DNA from: SIG622 sp045604705
GTDB taxonomy: Bacteria; Bacillota; Clostridia; Oscillospirales; CAG-382
NCBI GenBank assembly: GCA_045604705.1
Contig: JAZUOO010000003.1
Coordinates: 1-53,015, forward strand
Direction: 5' to 3'
Length of the DNA: 53,015 nt
The position numbers and the translations under genes are program-made. The notes below the pieces were generated by a model that was not told where the DNA came from, did no database searches, and saw only the letters and a program-made list of their open reading frames with translations. Of the stretch, positions 26,901-36,099 are shown piece by piece. Position 1 is the first letter of the stretch. The number at the start of each line of letters is the position of its first letter.

Positions 26901-28468
26901 ACAAAAGTGCAGAATTCATCGTATATCTCGCCGTTTCTGTATTTTACCGCACCGATTTCGGTTATGGCACAGTTCTGAGGTGAAGTACCTGTTGTCTCAA
27001 GGTCAAAAATTACAAATTCATCGGATTCGAATAGAGCGTCCTGTTCACCATATACAGCTCTTGCATTGTCATCAACAAAGTAGGATTCTATGCCGTAGAT
27101 GACCTTTACTTCATCACCGAGCTTTTCACGAGCAAGCATTGACTGTGGGAATGCCTGAAGATTTCCGTGGTCGGTTATTGCAACTGCGCCCTGTCCCCAT
27201 TTCTGGACTTGCTTTATAATGTCTTTAGGATCTGCTGTAGCGTCCATTGCGGACATATTCGTGTGAAGATGAAGTTCTACTCTTTTTTCCGGGGCATTAT
27301 CCTTTCTTTCTTTTGTGCTGATTTTTGAGAATGCGGTGGGCTTGAAAATTGTAGGGAATGACTGATCAAACGTATCTATTGAACAGCTGCCTGTCATTGC
27401 ATAAACGCCGCCATCTTCAATTTTTGAATAGTCGCCATCCTCATCAACGTTGTATATTGTTTTGCACACCATTGAGGAATCATTGTCGGTTATATAAAAT
27501 ATAAGAAGATATTTTTCTCCGCTTTTAAGCAGCTTCTTTTCAAGGTAAAAAACTCTTCCCATGATAGTAACTTTCTTTGATTCCGAGTCAAGGCTTCTTA
27601 TAGGAGTTATCTCAAAATTCTTGATTATACCGTGGCAGGGTTCCGGTTCTGTTATATCGAATACCATGTTTCCGGACTTTGCCCAGCCCTCATCGTAGTT
27701 TACTTCGCAAATGGGCTCTGCATCAAAAAGAGAATTTTTCTTGGGAACAAAATCCGGGGGCAATTCCACCTTTTGACGGTACTTATTAAAGCCTCCGTTT
27801 TGACCGCTGTGTCCACCTTGATTCTGCGTCACAGGAGGAGCCTCCCTCTGTATTTCCACGGCATTGTAGTGTATTGCCGGTACCGGGTTCATGGCTCTGA
27901 ATTCATCGTATTCAAGTGTTGTCTTACCGGAGAAGATTATCTTTTTGGAAAGCCCAAACCATTCATATATAATCTTTGAAATATCTTCATCGCAACCGGC
28001 ATATGTAAGTATACCAAGTCCGCCGTTTCGAAGTTTAATTACAATTGAGGTATCGTCCTCAACAACGCTTGCAAGTTCGTCAAAGGATACAGTGTCAACA
28101 ATACTTATCTCTCCGTTATCCGCAGGCATGGAAGCAAATTCCGCAGTGGCACCGTTAAAAAAGCCTCTACCAAATGCACTTCTTGATTTGAATTCCGATA
28201 GAATATCTGCCATTTTATCTATCGAAAATGCTCCCTCCGGATATTTTGGGGTTATCTTAACTCCACCTGCATCATGAGCAATCTTAATACCCTCACATAT
28301 TTCCGAAAGCGATGAAACCGGTATATACTCCGTGAATGTAATAACAAGATCTATAAGTCTTTGTGCTTTGTCCACACGAAGCTTGTAATCTGTCATTTTT
28401 GAAAGTATTTCCGTTTGCTCGTCGCTCGGTGTGTATTTTGAAAATTTTTTCAGGAACGAATTGTACAT
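23978..28468 (-). CDS. polC: DNA polymerase III alpha subunit, Gram-positive PolC type
   Basis: 1496 aa, the main replicative polymerase of low-GC Gram-positives with built-in proofreading. In order: N-terminal domain, OB fold (about residues 290-380), first part of the PHP domain (RVELHLHTNMSAMDAT, about 397), inserted DnaQ-type exonuclease (DLETTGTSPQ, about 489), remainder of PHP, the PolC zinc module (CRKCKH ... CPNC), then the palm with PDIDLNFSG, and finger/thumb blocks. A Gln/Gly-rich linker is seen near 210-230. Last gene of the pyrH-to-polC block, 25 bases after ispG, and followed by a terminator. Confidence 0.98.
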   Translation of the reverse strand: MYNSFLKKFSKYTPSDEQTEILSKMTDYKLRVDKAQRLIDLVITFTEYIPVSSLSEICEGIKIAHDAGGVKITPKYPEGAFSIDKMADILSEFKSRSAFGRGFFNGATAEFASMPADNGEISIVDTVSFDELASVVEDDTSIVIKLRNGGLGILTYAGCDEDISKIIYEWFGLSKKIIFSGKTTLEYDEFRAMNPVPAIHYNAVEIQREAPPVTQNQGGHSGQNGGFNKYRQKVELPPDFVPKKNSLFDAEPICEVNYDEGWAKSGNMVFDITEPEPCHGIIKNFEITPIRSLDSESKKVTIMGRVFYLEKKLLKSGEKYLLIFYITDNDSSMVCKTIYNVDEDGDYSKIEDGGVYAMTGSCSIDTFDQSFPTIFKPTAFSKISTKERKDNAPEKRVELHLHTNMSAMDATADPKDIIKQVQKWGQGAVAITDHGNLQAFPQSMLAREKLGDEVKVIYGIESYFVDDNARAVYGEQDALFESDEFVIFDLETTGTSPQNCAITEIGAVKYRNGEIYDEFCTFVNPEMPIPEKITEITGISDDMVKDAPTIGEVYDKFMDFCGDAILVAHNASFDVSFLRAAAEKLQRLLKVTYLDTVAVSRYVNNDLSRHTLDSVAKYFDLGDFNHHRASDDARMLAMIFDKMAKKLIGEGITKMSELSEVMSTGTDPKKLRTYHQIILVKNLVGLKNLYRLVSLSYLDYFFRYPRIPKTLLSQYREGLIIGSACEAGELYSAIVSGKPENELLEIAEFYDYLEIQPIGNNMFLIENGDVKDIEELKNINRRIIELGDKLGKPVVATGDVHFRNPEDEIYRQVLLASKKMKDADKHIPLYMRTTEEMLAEFDYLGDRAYEVVVTNTRKIADMVEVIRPIPEGNYPPHMEGAEEELKNNCYTKARDMYGDPLPEIVKTRLDRELTSIISNGFAPLYVIARRLIAFSEERGYQVGSRGSVGSSFAATMGGITEVNPLPPHYLCRKCKHSEFIADGSVGSGFDLPDKDCPNCGEVMYHDGHDIPFETFLGFNGDKSPDIDLNFSGDVQGLAHKHTEVLFGEGQVFRAGTLGTLAEKTAYGFVKKYCEEKGVQLNKAEETRLSKGCEGVKRTTGQHPGGIIVIPREYSVYDFTPVQHPADDPNADTITTHFAFSYLHDTILKLDLLGHDVPTKYRVMEKYTGLNSLDLPLFDKQVMELFISTKSLGVKPEDIGSDVGTFGLPEFGTKFVRGMIVESKPKNFSDLLQISGLSHGTDVWLGNAQELIRDGICTISEVVGTRDSIMVYLIYHGLDKSLSFKIMEDVRKGRGLKPEYEEAMIKEGIPDWYIASCKKIKYMFPKAHAAAYVMSALRLGWFKVYRPLEFYAAFFSVAPGGFEAGICMGGKKNVEAVMRDIDNKGNDASPKEKDMYPTLQLMNEAYARGIKFLGVDLYKSDASAFLPEDGAIRLPFSSIAGLGEAAAQSILDAAKDGKFLSREDLKLRAGLGSGVITLLDENGVLAGLPETNQLTFF

Positions 28469-28493
28469 ATGTAATCCTCCGTCACAACAGGTG

Positions 28494-29543
28494 TTATGAC
28501 ATTGCTTCTACTTCTTTTAATATTCTGTCTATAACTTCACACTCGGGAATCTTACCTATTGCCACCCCTTTTTTAAAGAGCAATGCTTCTCCCTTGCCAC
28601 CGGCAACTCCAATATCGGCTTCTCTTGCTTCGCCGGGCCCGTTGACCACACATCCCATTACGGCTACTGTTATATTTTTGTTGACAGTGTCAAGATGCTC
28701 GTGAAGCTTGTTTGCGATACCAATTACGTCATAATCACAGCGTGCACAGGTCGGACAGGAAATGATGTTGACACCGGCGCGAAGACCTAATGATTTGAGA
28801 AGATCCCTTGCGGCATAAACTTCCTTTGCGCAGTTTTCCGTAAGTGACACTCTTATCGTGTCTCCTATTCCATCGCACAGAAGTGAACCTATCGCACAAC
28901 TTGATTTTATTATACCGAAGCGTTCAGTTCCGGCCTCTGTAAGTCCGAGATGGAGAGGATAATCAAACATTTCGGAAAAAAGCCTATTTGCGGCAATTGT
29001 CGTTTGAACATCAGAAGATTTAATTGAAACTACCGTATTGTAAAAATCAAATCTTTCAAGTAGCTTCAGATGGTAGGATGCACTTTCTATGAGAGCTTCC
29101 GGAGTTGGCTTGCCGTGTTTTGCAAGAATATGCTTTTCGAGAGAACCGGCGTTGACGCCTATCCTTATCGGAATATTTTTTGCTTTGCATATATCCACCA
29201 CAGCTTTTACATTTTCGTCGCCCCCGATATTTCCGGGATTTATTCTCACTTTGTCTATTCCAAACTTCGCACTCTTTATTGCGAGCTTGTGGTTAAAATG
29301 AATGTCCGCAACAAGTGGGATGCTTGTGTGTTCCTTAAGGTACGGTATACTTTGTGCCGATTCTTCATCGGGCACGGAAAAACGCACTATCTCACAGCCT
29401 GCCTTTTCAAGTTCGTGTATTTGTGCAAGGGTTGCCTCTTTATCCTTGGTTTTGGCAAAGGTCATAGATTGTATTGCGATGGGAGAATCACCGCCGATGG
29501 AGATATTTCCGATTCTGATCTTCTTTGTACTTCTTCTGTTCAT
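28494..29543 (-). CDS. ispG: 4-hydroxy-3-methylbut-2-enyl diphosphate synthase
   Basis: 349 aa, the short bacterial form. Reduces MEcPP to HMBPP with a [4Fe-4S] cluster, the penultimate step of the DXP isoprenoid pathway. Cluster cysteines are in SCPTCARCDYD (about residues 262-272) and MGCVVNGPGEA (about 298-308). The TIM-barrel start includes RKIRIGNISIGGDSPIAIQSM-type residues. It lies 8 bases after rseP. Together with dxr in the same unit this shows the DXP route is used. Confidence 0.97.
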   Translation of the reverse strand: MNRRSTKKIRIGNISIGGDSPIAIQSMTFAKTKDKEATLAQIHELEKAGCEIVRFSVPDEESAQSIPYLKEHTSIPLVADIHFNHKLAIKSAKFGIDKVRINPGNIGGDENVKAVVDICKAKNIPIRIGVNAGSLEKHILAKHGKPTPEALIESASYHLKLLERFDFYNTVVSIKSSDVQTTIAANRLFSEMFDYPLHLGLTEAGTERFGIIKSSCAIGSLLCDGIGDTIRVSLTENCAKEVYAARDLLKSLGLRAGVNIISCPTCARCDYDVIGIANKLHEHLDTVNKNITVAVMGCVVNGPGEAREADIGVAGGKGEALLFKKGVAIGKIPECEVIDRILKEVEAMS

Positions 29544-29551
29544 TGATTCAC

Positions 29552-30643
29552 CTATCCTGTTATAATTCTTGATATATCGTTAAATGTCACAAAGACCATG
29601 AACAACATGAGAACTACCATTCCCGCAAAATGGATGTAGCCTTCAAATTCCGGTTTTACCGGTTTTCCGCGAAGCAGCTCGATAAAGATAAAGAATATTC
29701 TGCCGCCGTCAAGTGCCGGGAAAGGGAGCAAGTTCATAATTCCGAGGTTTATAGTGAGCACCATAACGAGATACATTACTGCACGAAGCCTATAGCCATC
29801 TTCTGTCTGCGTTACTGTATCGTTCAATGTTTCCACAACACCGACAGGTCCCGATACAGCTGCCATTCCGTATCTTCCGCTGAGAGTATCAAACAGGGTT
29901 TCGTATATCATTCTTATGGTTGAAAAAGTCTGCATGAAAGTCTGATGAATTACCGACAGTGCATTCTTTTCTATCCGTGTGGGATATATAAAATTGGAGT
30001 CTGCAAATACAAGTCCTCTTTCGGTGAATGTTGGGAATTGTACATCTTTTATAACTGTTCTTGTTCCGTCTCTTATTACTGTAACGTCAGTAGGCTCATC
30101 ACCGACACGCATTATCTCAAAGGTGAGGTCATCGTATATTCTTATTTTTTCGTTTCCAATTCTCTCGATTCTATCTCCTGCCATCAAACCGTAGCCTGCG
30201 GAATTGTCGTAGGTTCTGTAGTAGTTTCCATCATTTGCCTGAAATACGAATGAATCAACTGTCGTTCCGAAGAATCCGGGTTGCTGAATTACCATTATCG
30301 CCATTATGATAAATCCGAGTATAAGGTTCATTGCAGCGCCTGCCGCCATAACGATAAATCTCTGCCATGCCGGTTTTCTGCAAAGAGCCACCGATGCATC
30401 ATCTTCTTCACCGAGTCTGTCTTCACCTACCATGCTTACATATCCGCCGATGGGCAAAAGTCTTAGTGAATATTTGATATTGCTTTTTTTCGAGGTATGC
30501 GAGAAGATAGCCGGACCCATTCCGAGCGAAAATTCGTTGACTCCGACCTTGAAAAGTCTTGCCGTTACGAAATGTCCGAACTCGTGAATGAATATCAGAA
30601 GTCCGAAAATAAGTACTACACCAATGATTGTAAGGATAATCAA
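29552..30643 (-). CDS. rseP: Site-2 intramembrane zinc metalloprotease RseP/RasP
   Basis: 363 aa. Cleaves membrane anchors of anti-sigma factors and leftover signal peptides within the membrane. HExxH is in FIHEFGHFVTAR (about residues 19-30), a single PDZ domain lies at about 130-230, and the C-terminal LDGG motif (NLLPFPALDGGR, about 308) gives the third zinc ligand. Four hydrophobic segments. Sits between dxr and ispG, as in most Firmicutes. Confidence 0.96.
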   Translation of the reverse strand: MIILTIIGVVLIFGLLIFIHEFGHFVTARLFKVGVNEFSLGMGPAIFSHTSKKSNIKYSLRLLPIGGYVSMVGEDRLGEEDDASVALCRKPAWQRFIVMAAGAAMNLILGFIIMAIMVIQQPGFFGTTVDSFVFQANDGNYYRTYDNSAGYGLMAGDRIERIGNEKIRIYDDLTFEIMRVGDEPTDVTVIRDGTRTVIKDVQFPTFTERGLVFADSNFIYPTRIEKNALSVIHQTFMQTFSTIRMIYETLFDTLSGRYGMAAVSGPVGVVETLNDTVTQTEDGYRLRAVMYLVMVLTINLGIMNLLPFPALDGGRIFFIFIELLRGKPVKPEFEGYIHFAGMVVLMLFMVFVTFNDISRIITG

Positions 30644-30696
30644 TTTATTACCTCCAAATGTTTTGTGCTTTTTATTATATTCCGAATAAACATCGT

Positions 30697-31854
30697 TTAT
30701 CCTATCTTTTCTGCTTTTTCGTACACTGTTTTTCTGGATTCTCTGTCGGCCTCCATAATCTCTTGGAGAGTTACTTCCTCATTTTTGGTCTTGAAGACGT
30801 CAAGGGTGTATTCTATAAGATCAAATATGTCAGTAAATTTTATCTTTTCGTGAAGAAATAAATCAACACAAGCTTCGTTTGCTCCGTTGAAAACAGCGGG
30901 CATTATTCCTCCGGCGGATATTGCCCTCCTTGCGAAACCTACAGAGGGGAATGAGTTGTTATCGACATCGTAGAATGAGAGTTTACCAATTTTCGCAAGA
31001 TCAAGCTCTGGTGTGAGTCCGGGTATTTTGCTTGGATATGTCAATGCATACTGGATGCATAACCTCATATCAGGTACTGCCATTTGTGCCATAACTGAAC
31101 CGTCAACAAAGCTTGCCATAGAGTGCACTATACTCTCACGATGTACAAGGACATCAATTCTTTCCTGCGGAATACCAAAAAGTCGTACTGCCTCAATAAG
31201 CTCCAGCCCTTTATTGACAAGTGTGGAGGAATCTATGGTGATTTTTTTTCCCATGCTCCAATTTGGATGGGTAAGCGCATCACTGAGTTTGACATTTTTG
31301 AGCTGTTCTCGGCTTTTTCCGAACATTGAACCTCCCGAAGCAGTAATTATAAGCTTTGAGATCTCGCTCTTGTTTTTTCCGTCTATACACTGATGAATTG
31401 CACAGTGTTCACTATCAACGGGAAGCATTATTACGTTGTTTTCCTGTACAAGTCTGTTCACTATATCGCCTGCAGCGACAAGTGTTTCTTTATTGGCAAT
31501 AGCTATATTCTTTTTCGCTTTTATTGCAGCAATTGTCGGAAGAAGTCCGGCTATTCCAGTTATTGCATTGAGCACGGTGTCACAATCGGCAAGGCTACTT
31601 ATTTCTTCGCAACACAAGCTTCCGGATATTATTTTAACCGGTGTATCGGCAACTCTTGTCTTTAAGTCAAATGCCTTTCTCTCATCGGTAACCGCACAAT
31701 AAGCAGGGCTGTATTTTCTTATCTGATCTTCTAGTATATCAATCCTTGATCCCGCCGCAATTGCCGTTACCTCTATTCCGAGGTGTTCTGAACTTTCAAG
31801 TGCCTGCGTTCCGATAGAGCCTGTCGAGCCGAGTATGCAAAGCTTTTGTGCCAT
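30697..31854 (-). CDS. dxr: 1-deoxy-D-xylulose 5-phosphate reductoisomerase
   Basis: 385 aa. Makes MEP from DXP with NADPH, the first committed isoprenoid step. NADPH site LGSTGSIGTQALE (about residues 7-19); metal and substrate block LPVDSEHCAIHQCI (about 143-156) and TASGGSMFG (about 172-180); lid MGKKITIDSSTLVNKGLE (about 201-218). GAAAGGAACGG upstream of the ATG. A 107-base gap to cdsA shows no clear promoter. Confidence 0.97.
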   Translation of the reverse strand: MAQKLCILGSTGSIGTQALESSEHLGIEVTAIAAGSRIDILEDQIRKYSPAYCAVTDERKAFDLKTRVADTPVKIISGSLCCEEISSLADCDTVLNAITGIAGLLPTIAAIKAKKNIAIANKETLVAAGDIVNRLVQENNVIMLPVDSEHCAIHQCIDGKNKSEISKLIITASGGSMFGKSREQLKNVKLSDALTHPNWSMGKKITIDSSTLVNKGLELIEAVRLFGIPQERIDVLVHRESIVHSMASFVDGSVMAQMAVPDMRLCIQYALTYPSKIPGLTPELDLAKIGKLSFYDVDNNSFPSVGFARRAISAGGIMPAVFNGANEACVDLFLHEKIKFTDIFDLIEYTLDVFKTKNEEVTLQEIMEADRESRKTVYEKAEKIG

Positions 31855-31961
31855 TTTATATCCGTTCCTTTCAGAAATATACGTATTTTCAAAACATATT
31901 CAAAACAAAAATAAACATTACCAAAAAAGGTATTGAACGATAACGCCCAACACCTGATCTG

Positions 31962-32762
31962 TCAATAAATGATCTTAAACACGCTCAAAGCAAGACACAA
32001 CAGCGGTGCAACCGTAAGTGTCGAGTCAAAGCGGTCAAGAAAACCTCCGTGTCCCGGGAATATGTTGCCGAAATCCTTAACATCGTAGCTTCTCTTTATT
32101 GCTGACATTATAAGATCACCTATCTGAGAAACTATCGCTGCACAGAATCCGAGTATGGAGATAAGTATGTAATTTACTCTGTAGTCCGTCGTATTGGCAA
32201 GTATCAGTCCGAACAGTGGAAAAAGCAGAATTCCTCCTACTGCCCCTGCTATCGCGCCCTCAACCGTTTTTTTAGGACTAATCCTAGGTATAAGCTTATG
32301 CTTGCCAAGAGTTTTACCGGCAAAATATGCAAAGGTATCCGAGCCCCATGCTGCAAGGAATACCAGCAAAAACGCCCATGAGTATCCTTCACGAAGCACG
32401 GCAATACACTCATAGGAATATGTACAGAATAACACTCCGGTATAGGAGATCCCGGTATCCTGTGCTGTAATATTGCCGTTTGACAACACCATTGTAGCCA
32501 TGCAGTAGAACATTACCACAATAAGTACCATCCATCTTATGTTTTCCGGGAAGGCATATAATAATGGCATTAATAGTGCAAACAAGCATAGCGGAACAGA
32601 TAAAAGTAATTTTTTTGCGCTCCCAACGCATGAAAGCAGTTCTATCGCCGAGAGTGCAGATATCAACGCTATACATATTCTGAATATCGTTTTATCCGCA
32701 AAAATCAAGATTGGTATAAATACAGCCAAAGCTATAATTGCGGTGATTACTCGCTGTTTCAT
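31962..32762 (-). CDS. cdsA: Phosphatidate cytidylyltransferase
   Basis: 266 aa from the ATG at 32762, with TTTGGAG 7 bases upstream; the frame is open 16 codons further but without a site. Makes CDP-diacylglycerol for phospholipid synthesis. About eight membrane helices. The signature is at the C-terminus: S..KR..D.KD.G...PGHGG.LDR.DS, read here as SAIKRSYDVKDFGNIFPGHG followed by GFLDRFDS (about residues 215-243). Confidence 0.95.
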   Translation of the reverse strand: MKQRVITAIIALAVFIPILIFADKTIFRICIALISALSAIELLSCVGSAKKLLLSVPLCLFALLMPLLYAFPENIRWMVLIVVMFYCMATMVLSNGNITAQDTGISYTGVLFCTYSYECIAVLREGYSWAFLLVFLAAWGSDTFAYFAGKTLGKHKLIPRISPKKTVEGAIAGAVGGILLFPLFGLILANTTDYRVNYILISILGFCAAIVSQIGDLIMSAIKRSYDVKDFGNIFPGHGGFLDRFDSTLTVAPLLCLALSVFKIIY

Positions 32763-32863
32763 GTCATATCTCCAAATAAAATATTCCGAAACAAATTTCA
32801 GCACAGACACAAAATTTCATCTAGTGACTGCCTGAAAAGTTACAGTTAAAGTTTTATACAAAG

Positions 32864-33595
32864 CTATTTACCCAGACCACCGAAGCGTCTTTCACGGTTT
32901 GTATAGCTTGAGATTATTTCTTTTACCTCATCAATGGTCATATCCGGCCAAAGAGTCGGTGTAAACCACAGCTCGGAGTAGGCACTCTGCCACATCAGAA
33001 AGTTTGAAATCCTGACATCGCCGCCCGTTCTTACAATAAGATCCGGATCGGGATTTTCATATGTATATACCTTTGACGATATTTGTTCCTCGGTAATCTC
33101 GGTCACGCCTTCGGCTATAAGCTGATTTACCGCATGGCATATCTCTGCCCTGCCACCGTAATTCAAGGCTATATACAACGTATTTGAAGATTCAAGATTT
33201 AGTGATTCAAGCTTTTTCATGTTTTCCTTTGTTTCCTGCGAGAAAACGCTTTCATCACCGATAAACCTTATCTTATATCTCGTATCCTCCTGTGAGAGTC
33301 TGTTGCCGATATACTCCTGAAGAAGCTTCATTATTGCATCTACTTCTTCTTTGGGTCTTTTCCAGTTTTCCGTCGAAAATGCATATACCGTAACCACTTT
33401 TACTCCAAGCTCAAAGCATCCTTCAGCAATATTTCTGAAAACTTTTGCTCCCTGTGAATGACCCGCGGTTCTTGCAAGTCCTCTTTTTTTAGCCCATCTG
33501 CCGTTACCGTCCATAATAAACGCTATATGCCCGGGGAGTTTTGCTTCGGAAAAAGAATTGTTTGGTCTTTTCTTGAATAACGAAAGAATACCCAT
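32864..33595 (-). CDS. uppS: Undecaprenyl diphosphate synthase (cis-isoprenyltransferase)
   Basis: 243 aa from the ATG at 33595, chosen because family members begin 15-20 residues before LPGHIAFIMDGNGRWAKKR (here about residues 20-38). Extends farnesyl-PP to the C55 carrier for cell wall synthesis. Also YAFSTENWKRPKEEV (about 79-93) and the C-terminal RTGGDVRISNFLMWQSAYSE (about 178-197). Starts 4 bases after the frr stop, so coupled. No strong ribosome site, consistent with coupling. Confidence 0.96.
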   Translation of the reverse strand: MGILSLFKKRPNNSFSEAKLPGHIAFIMDGNGRWAKKRGLARTAGHSQGAKVFRNIAEGCFELGVKVVTVYAFSTENWKRPKEEVDAIMKLLQEYIGNRLSQEDTRYKIRFIGDESVFSQETKENMKKLESLNLESSNTLYIALNYGGRAEICHAVNQLIAEGVTEITEEQISSKVYTYENPDPDLIVRTGGDVRISNFLMWQSAYSELWFTPTLWPDMTIDEVKEIISSYTNRERRFGGLGK

Positions 33596-33599
33596 AAAC

Positions 33600-34154
33600 T
33601 CAGATGGACATGATTTCCTTTTTCTTTGCATCGGCAATCTCATCCGCTTTCTTTACATACTTGTCGGTAAGATCCTGAACATTCTTTTCTGATGCCTTCT
33701 GTTCGTCCTCTGTCATTTCACCGTTTTTTTTCATTTCCTTGCACTTATCGTTAGCATCTCTGCGGATGTTACGAAGTGCTACCTTTACTTCTTCCGCATA
33801 CTTATCAACCGTCTTTGTAAGCTCTTTTCTTCTTTCCTCTGTGGGAACGGGGAATGCAAGACGAATTACCTTACCGTCGTTTGCGGGATTAATACCAAGA
33901 TCAGATGCGTTAATAGCTTTTTCAATCTCCTTAAGAAGATTTGTTTCCCAAGGAGCAATGCAAAGCGTTCTGGGATCGGGAGTAGTGATGTTTGCGAGCT
34001 GGTTAATAGCTGTGGGAGTTCCGTAGTAGTCAACATTGATCCTGTCGAGCACGGCCATGTTTGCCTGACCTGCTCTTATTACCTTGAGTTCGCCCTCATA
34101 ATTACTGAGAGACTTGGTCATTTTTGCTTCAAATTCCTTAAGTTCGAGTTTCAT
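33600..34154 (-). CDS. frr: Ribosome recycling factor
   Basis: 184 aa. Splits post-termination ribosomes with EF-G. Three-helix bundle with the central block VDYYGTPTAINQLANITTPDPR (about residues 42-63), and VALRNIRRDANDKCKEM (about 129-145). AGGAGGA 6 bases before the ATG. A 7-bp hairpin (34174-34202) lies between pyrH and this gene. Confidence 0.98.
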   Translation of the reverse strand: MKLELKEFEAKMTKSLSNYEGELKVIRAGQANMAVLDRINVDYYGTPTAINQLANITTPDPRTLCIAPWETNLLKEIEKAINASDLGINPANDGKVIRLAFPVPTEERRKELTKTVDKYAEEVKVALRNIRRDANDKCKEMKKNGEMTEDEQKASEKNVQDLTDKYVKKADEIADAKKKEIMSI

Positions 34155-34203
34155 AATAGTATCCTCCTAAAATATTATGGATTTTTGGGTTTTCCCCATA
34201 ATT

Positions 34204-34914
34204 TCAATTTGAGATTACTGTTCCCAATTCTTCACCGGCACAGACTCTTACGATGCTGTTATCCTCTTTGAGCCCGAATACTATAAGAGGAATACCATTT
34301 TCTCGTCCGAATGCCGCAGCTGTAAGATCTATTGCTTTCAGATTATTATCAATAATCTCGGTGTATGTAAGTTTTGCAAGCTTTTTTGCACTTGCGTCTG
34401 TTTTCGGATCTGCAGTATAGATACCGTCGATGTTCTTTGCAAACAGCGATGCATCACACTCAAGCTCTGCGGCTCTGAGAACTGCTGCGGTGTCCGTCGA
34501 GAAATAAGGATTTCCGCTTCCTCCCGAAACAATTACTACTTTACCCTCTTCAAGATAACTTATTGCCTTTTCGCTTGTATAATATTCGGCAATCTTATCC
34601 ATCTGAAGAGCCGACATAACTTCACAAGCTACTCCTGCGTTTTCAATTCCGGTCTTGACCGCAAGAGAGTTAATCGTAGTCGCGAGCATCCCCATATTAT
34701 CGGATCTGGATCTTGTGACCTGTACGCCCTTGGCTCCTCTCCAAATGTTTCCTCCGCCAATCACTATAGCAACCTGTGTTCCTTCGTCAACACATTTTTT
34801 AATCTGCGCCGACACTTCGGCTATAAAATCAAAATTAAGTATTCCCTCTGCCCTGTTTTCCGGAGCAAGTGCTTCACCTGACAACTTCAAAAGAACTCTC
34901 TTATACTTTGCCAT
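34204..34914 (-). CDS. pyrH: UMP kinase
   Basis: 236 aa from the ATG at 34914 (MAKYKRVLLKLSGEAL). GAAAGGA is 12 bases upstream; an ATG directly against that site (34926) is in the same frame. Phosphorylates UMP to UDP. Amino acid kinase fold: VAIVIGGGNIWRG (about residues 45-57), GMLATTINSLAV (about 74), GGSGNPYFSTDTAAVLRA (about 132-149), AKNIDGIYTADPK (about 159-171). First gene of the block; the ribosomal genes tsf/rpsB that often precede it are absent. Confidence 0.96.
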   Translation of the reverse strand: MAKYKRVLLKLSGEALAPENRAEGILNFDFIAEVSAQIKKCVDEGTQVAIVIGGGNIWRGAKGVQVTRSRSDNMGMLATTINSLAVKTGIENAGVACEVMSALQMDKIAEYYTSEKAISYLEEGKVVIVSGGSGNPYFSTDTAAVLRAAELECDASLFAKNIDGIYTADPKTDASAKKLAKLTYTEIIDNNLKAIDLTAAAFGRENGIPLIVFGLKEDNSIVRVCAGEELGTVISN

Positions 34915-35030
34915 ATAAACGATCATTCCTTTCGCAAAATTAACTTTATCCAAAATATGTTACCACAAAACAAGCATTAATATCTATCTTAAAATGTTAA
35001 TTATCCGTTTTTTGATTTAATTATTGTAAA

Positions 35031-35975
35031 TCAGTCAATTTTTTCGTTTTCTTTCTCCTTAATAAATTCCAGAACATCCTCGTGTGACGGTATTGATGAC
35101 ACTGCACCTGATTTTGATGCAACCATCGCTCCGACGGCGTTTGCATATCTTGCGGCTTCAAGGATGTTCTTTCCGTTTCTCAGGTACTCGAGAGTCAGAG
35201 CAGCCGTAAAACATTCTCCCGCCGCTGTAGTATCTACAACACTAACCTTAAATGCCTCCGAAAAGTTTGCATATTTACCGTCGTAAACGAAGCATCCCTT
35301 TGCGCCGAGCTTTAAGACCACGTACTTTGTATCAACGAGTTTTCTTATTGCAATTGCAGCCTTTATGCAGCTTTCATAAGCAACTGGCTTGACTCCTGTA
35401 AATATCTCCGTCTCTTCTTCATTGGTAGAAAAAATCTCAAGGCGTCCGAGTTTTGACAAATCAAGGTCATTATTTGCGGGAACTGCATCAAGTACAACCG
35501 GAATGTCTCTTTCATTACAGTGCTTTACAGCTTCCACAACACGATCGTAGTTCACCTCGAGTTGCATTATTGCCGCACCCGGATATGTTATCACCGCGCC
35601 TTCAACATCTTCAGGTGTTATATGCATATTTGCACCGGGGTATACGATTATTCTGTTACCTCCGTTACCCTCGACGATTATAGATGAAAGACCCGTTGGA
35701 TGTTCTTTTGACATTTTTACGTGTCGTACATCAATTCCCTCGTTTTTATAAAAATCATAGAGCGATCTTCCGTATGAATCATTGCCGAGTCTTGCGCAGA
35801 ATACACAGTCAGCTCCGAGTCTCGCCGCTGTAACTGCCGTATTTCCTCCCTTACCACCGGGGACAAGCATATAGTTTTCTTTTGTTGTGATGGTTTCTCC
35901 CGCCAGAGGCAATCTTTCCGTATTGCAGACGAAATCCATATTTGAGCTTCCTATCACCAATACTCTTTTCTTCAT
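35031..35975 (-). CDS. PfkB-family sugar kinase (ribokinase-like), catalytic Asp changed to Glu
   Basis: 314 aa from the ATG at 35975, with ACGGAG 7 bases upstream. Ribokinase signatures: GSSNMDFVCNTERLPLAGET (about residues 7-26) and GGKGGNTAVTAARLGAD (about 40-56). The C-terminal motif, usually DTTGAGD with the catalytic base Asp, reads DTTAAGECF, so the base is Glu. Activity on a sugar such as ribose is inferred only. The gene lies alone, 11 kb from the BMC sugar genes, with no transporter next to it. Confidence 0.82.
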   Translation of the reverse strand: MKKRVLVIGSSNMDFVCNTERLPLAGETITTKENYMLVPGGKGGNTAVTAARLGADCVFCARLGNDSYGRSLYDFYKNEGIDVRHVKMSKEHPTGLSSIIVEGNGGNRIIVYPGANMHITPEDVEGAVITYPGAAIMQLEVNYDRVVEAVKHCNERDIPVVLDAVPANNDLDLSKLGRLEIFSTNEEETEIFTGVKPVAYESCIKAAIAIRKLVDTKYVVLKLGAKGCFVYDGKYANFSEAFKVSVVDTTAAGECFTAALTLEYLRNGKNILEAARYANAVGAMVASKSGAVSSIPSHEDVLEFIKEKENEKID

Positions 35976-36055
35976 TGTCATTCTCCGTTTCTCGGACTTT
36001 TTATTCATTATACATTATCTTTTTATTCTTGTCAACGATTTTTATAAAACGGTGA

Positions 36056-36088
36056 CAAAAAAATTACCGGAGAAATCATATTCCCCGG
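36056..36088 (-). terminator. Terminator of the SseB-like gene
   Basis: Minus strand: CCGGGGAA, 6-base loop, TTCTCCGG (36067-36088; eight pairs including one G-U), then TAATTTTTTTG. It starts 12 bases after the stop. Confidence 0.85.
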
Positions 36089-36099
36089 CACAATCCATG

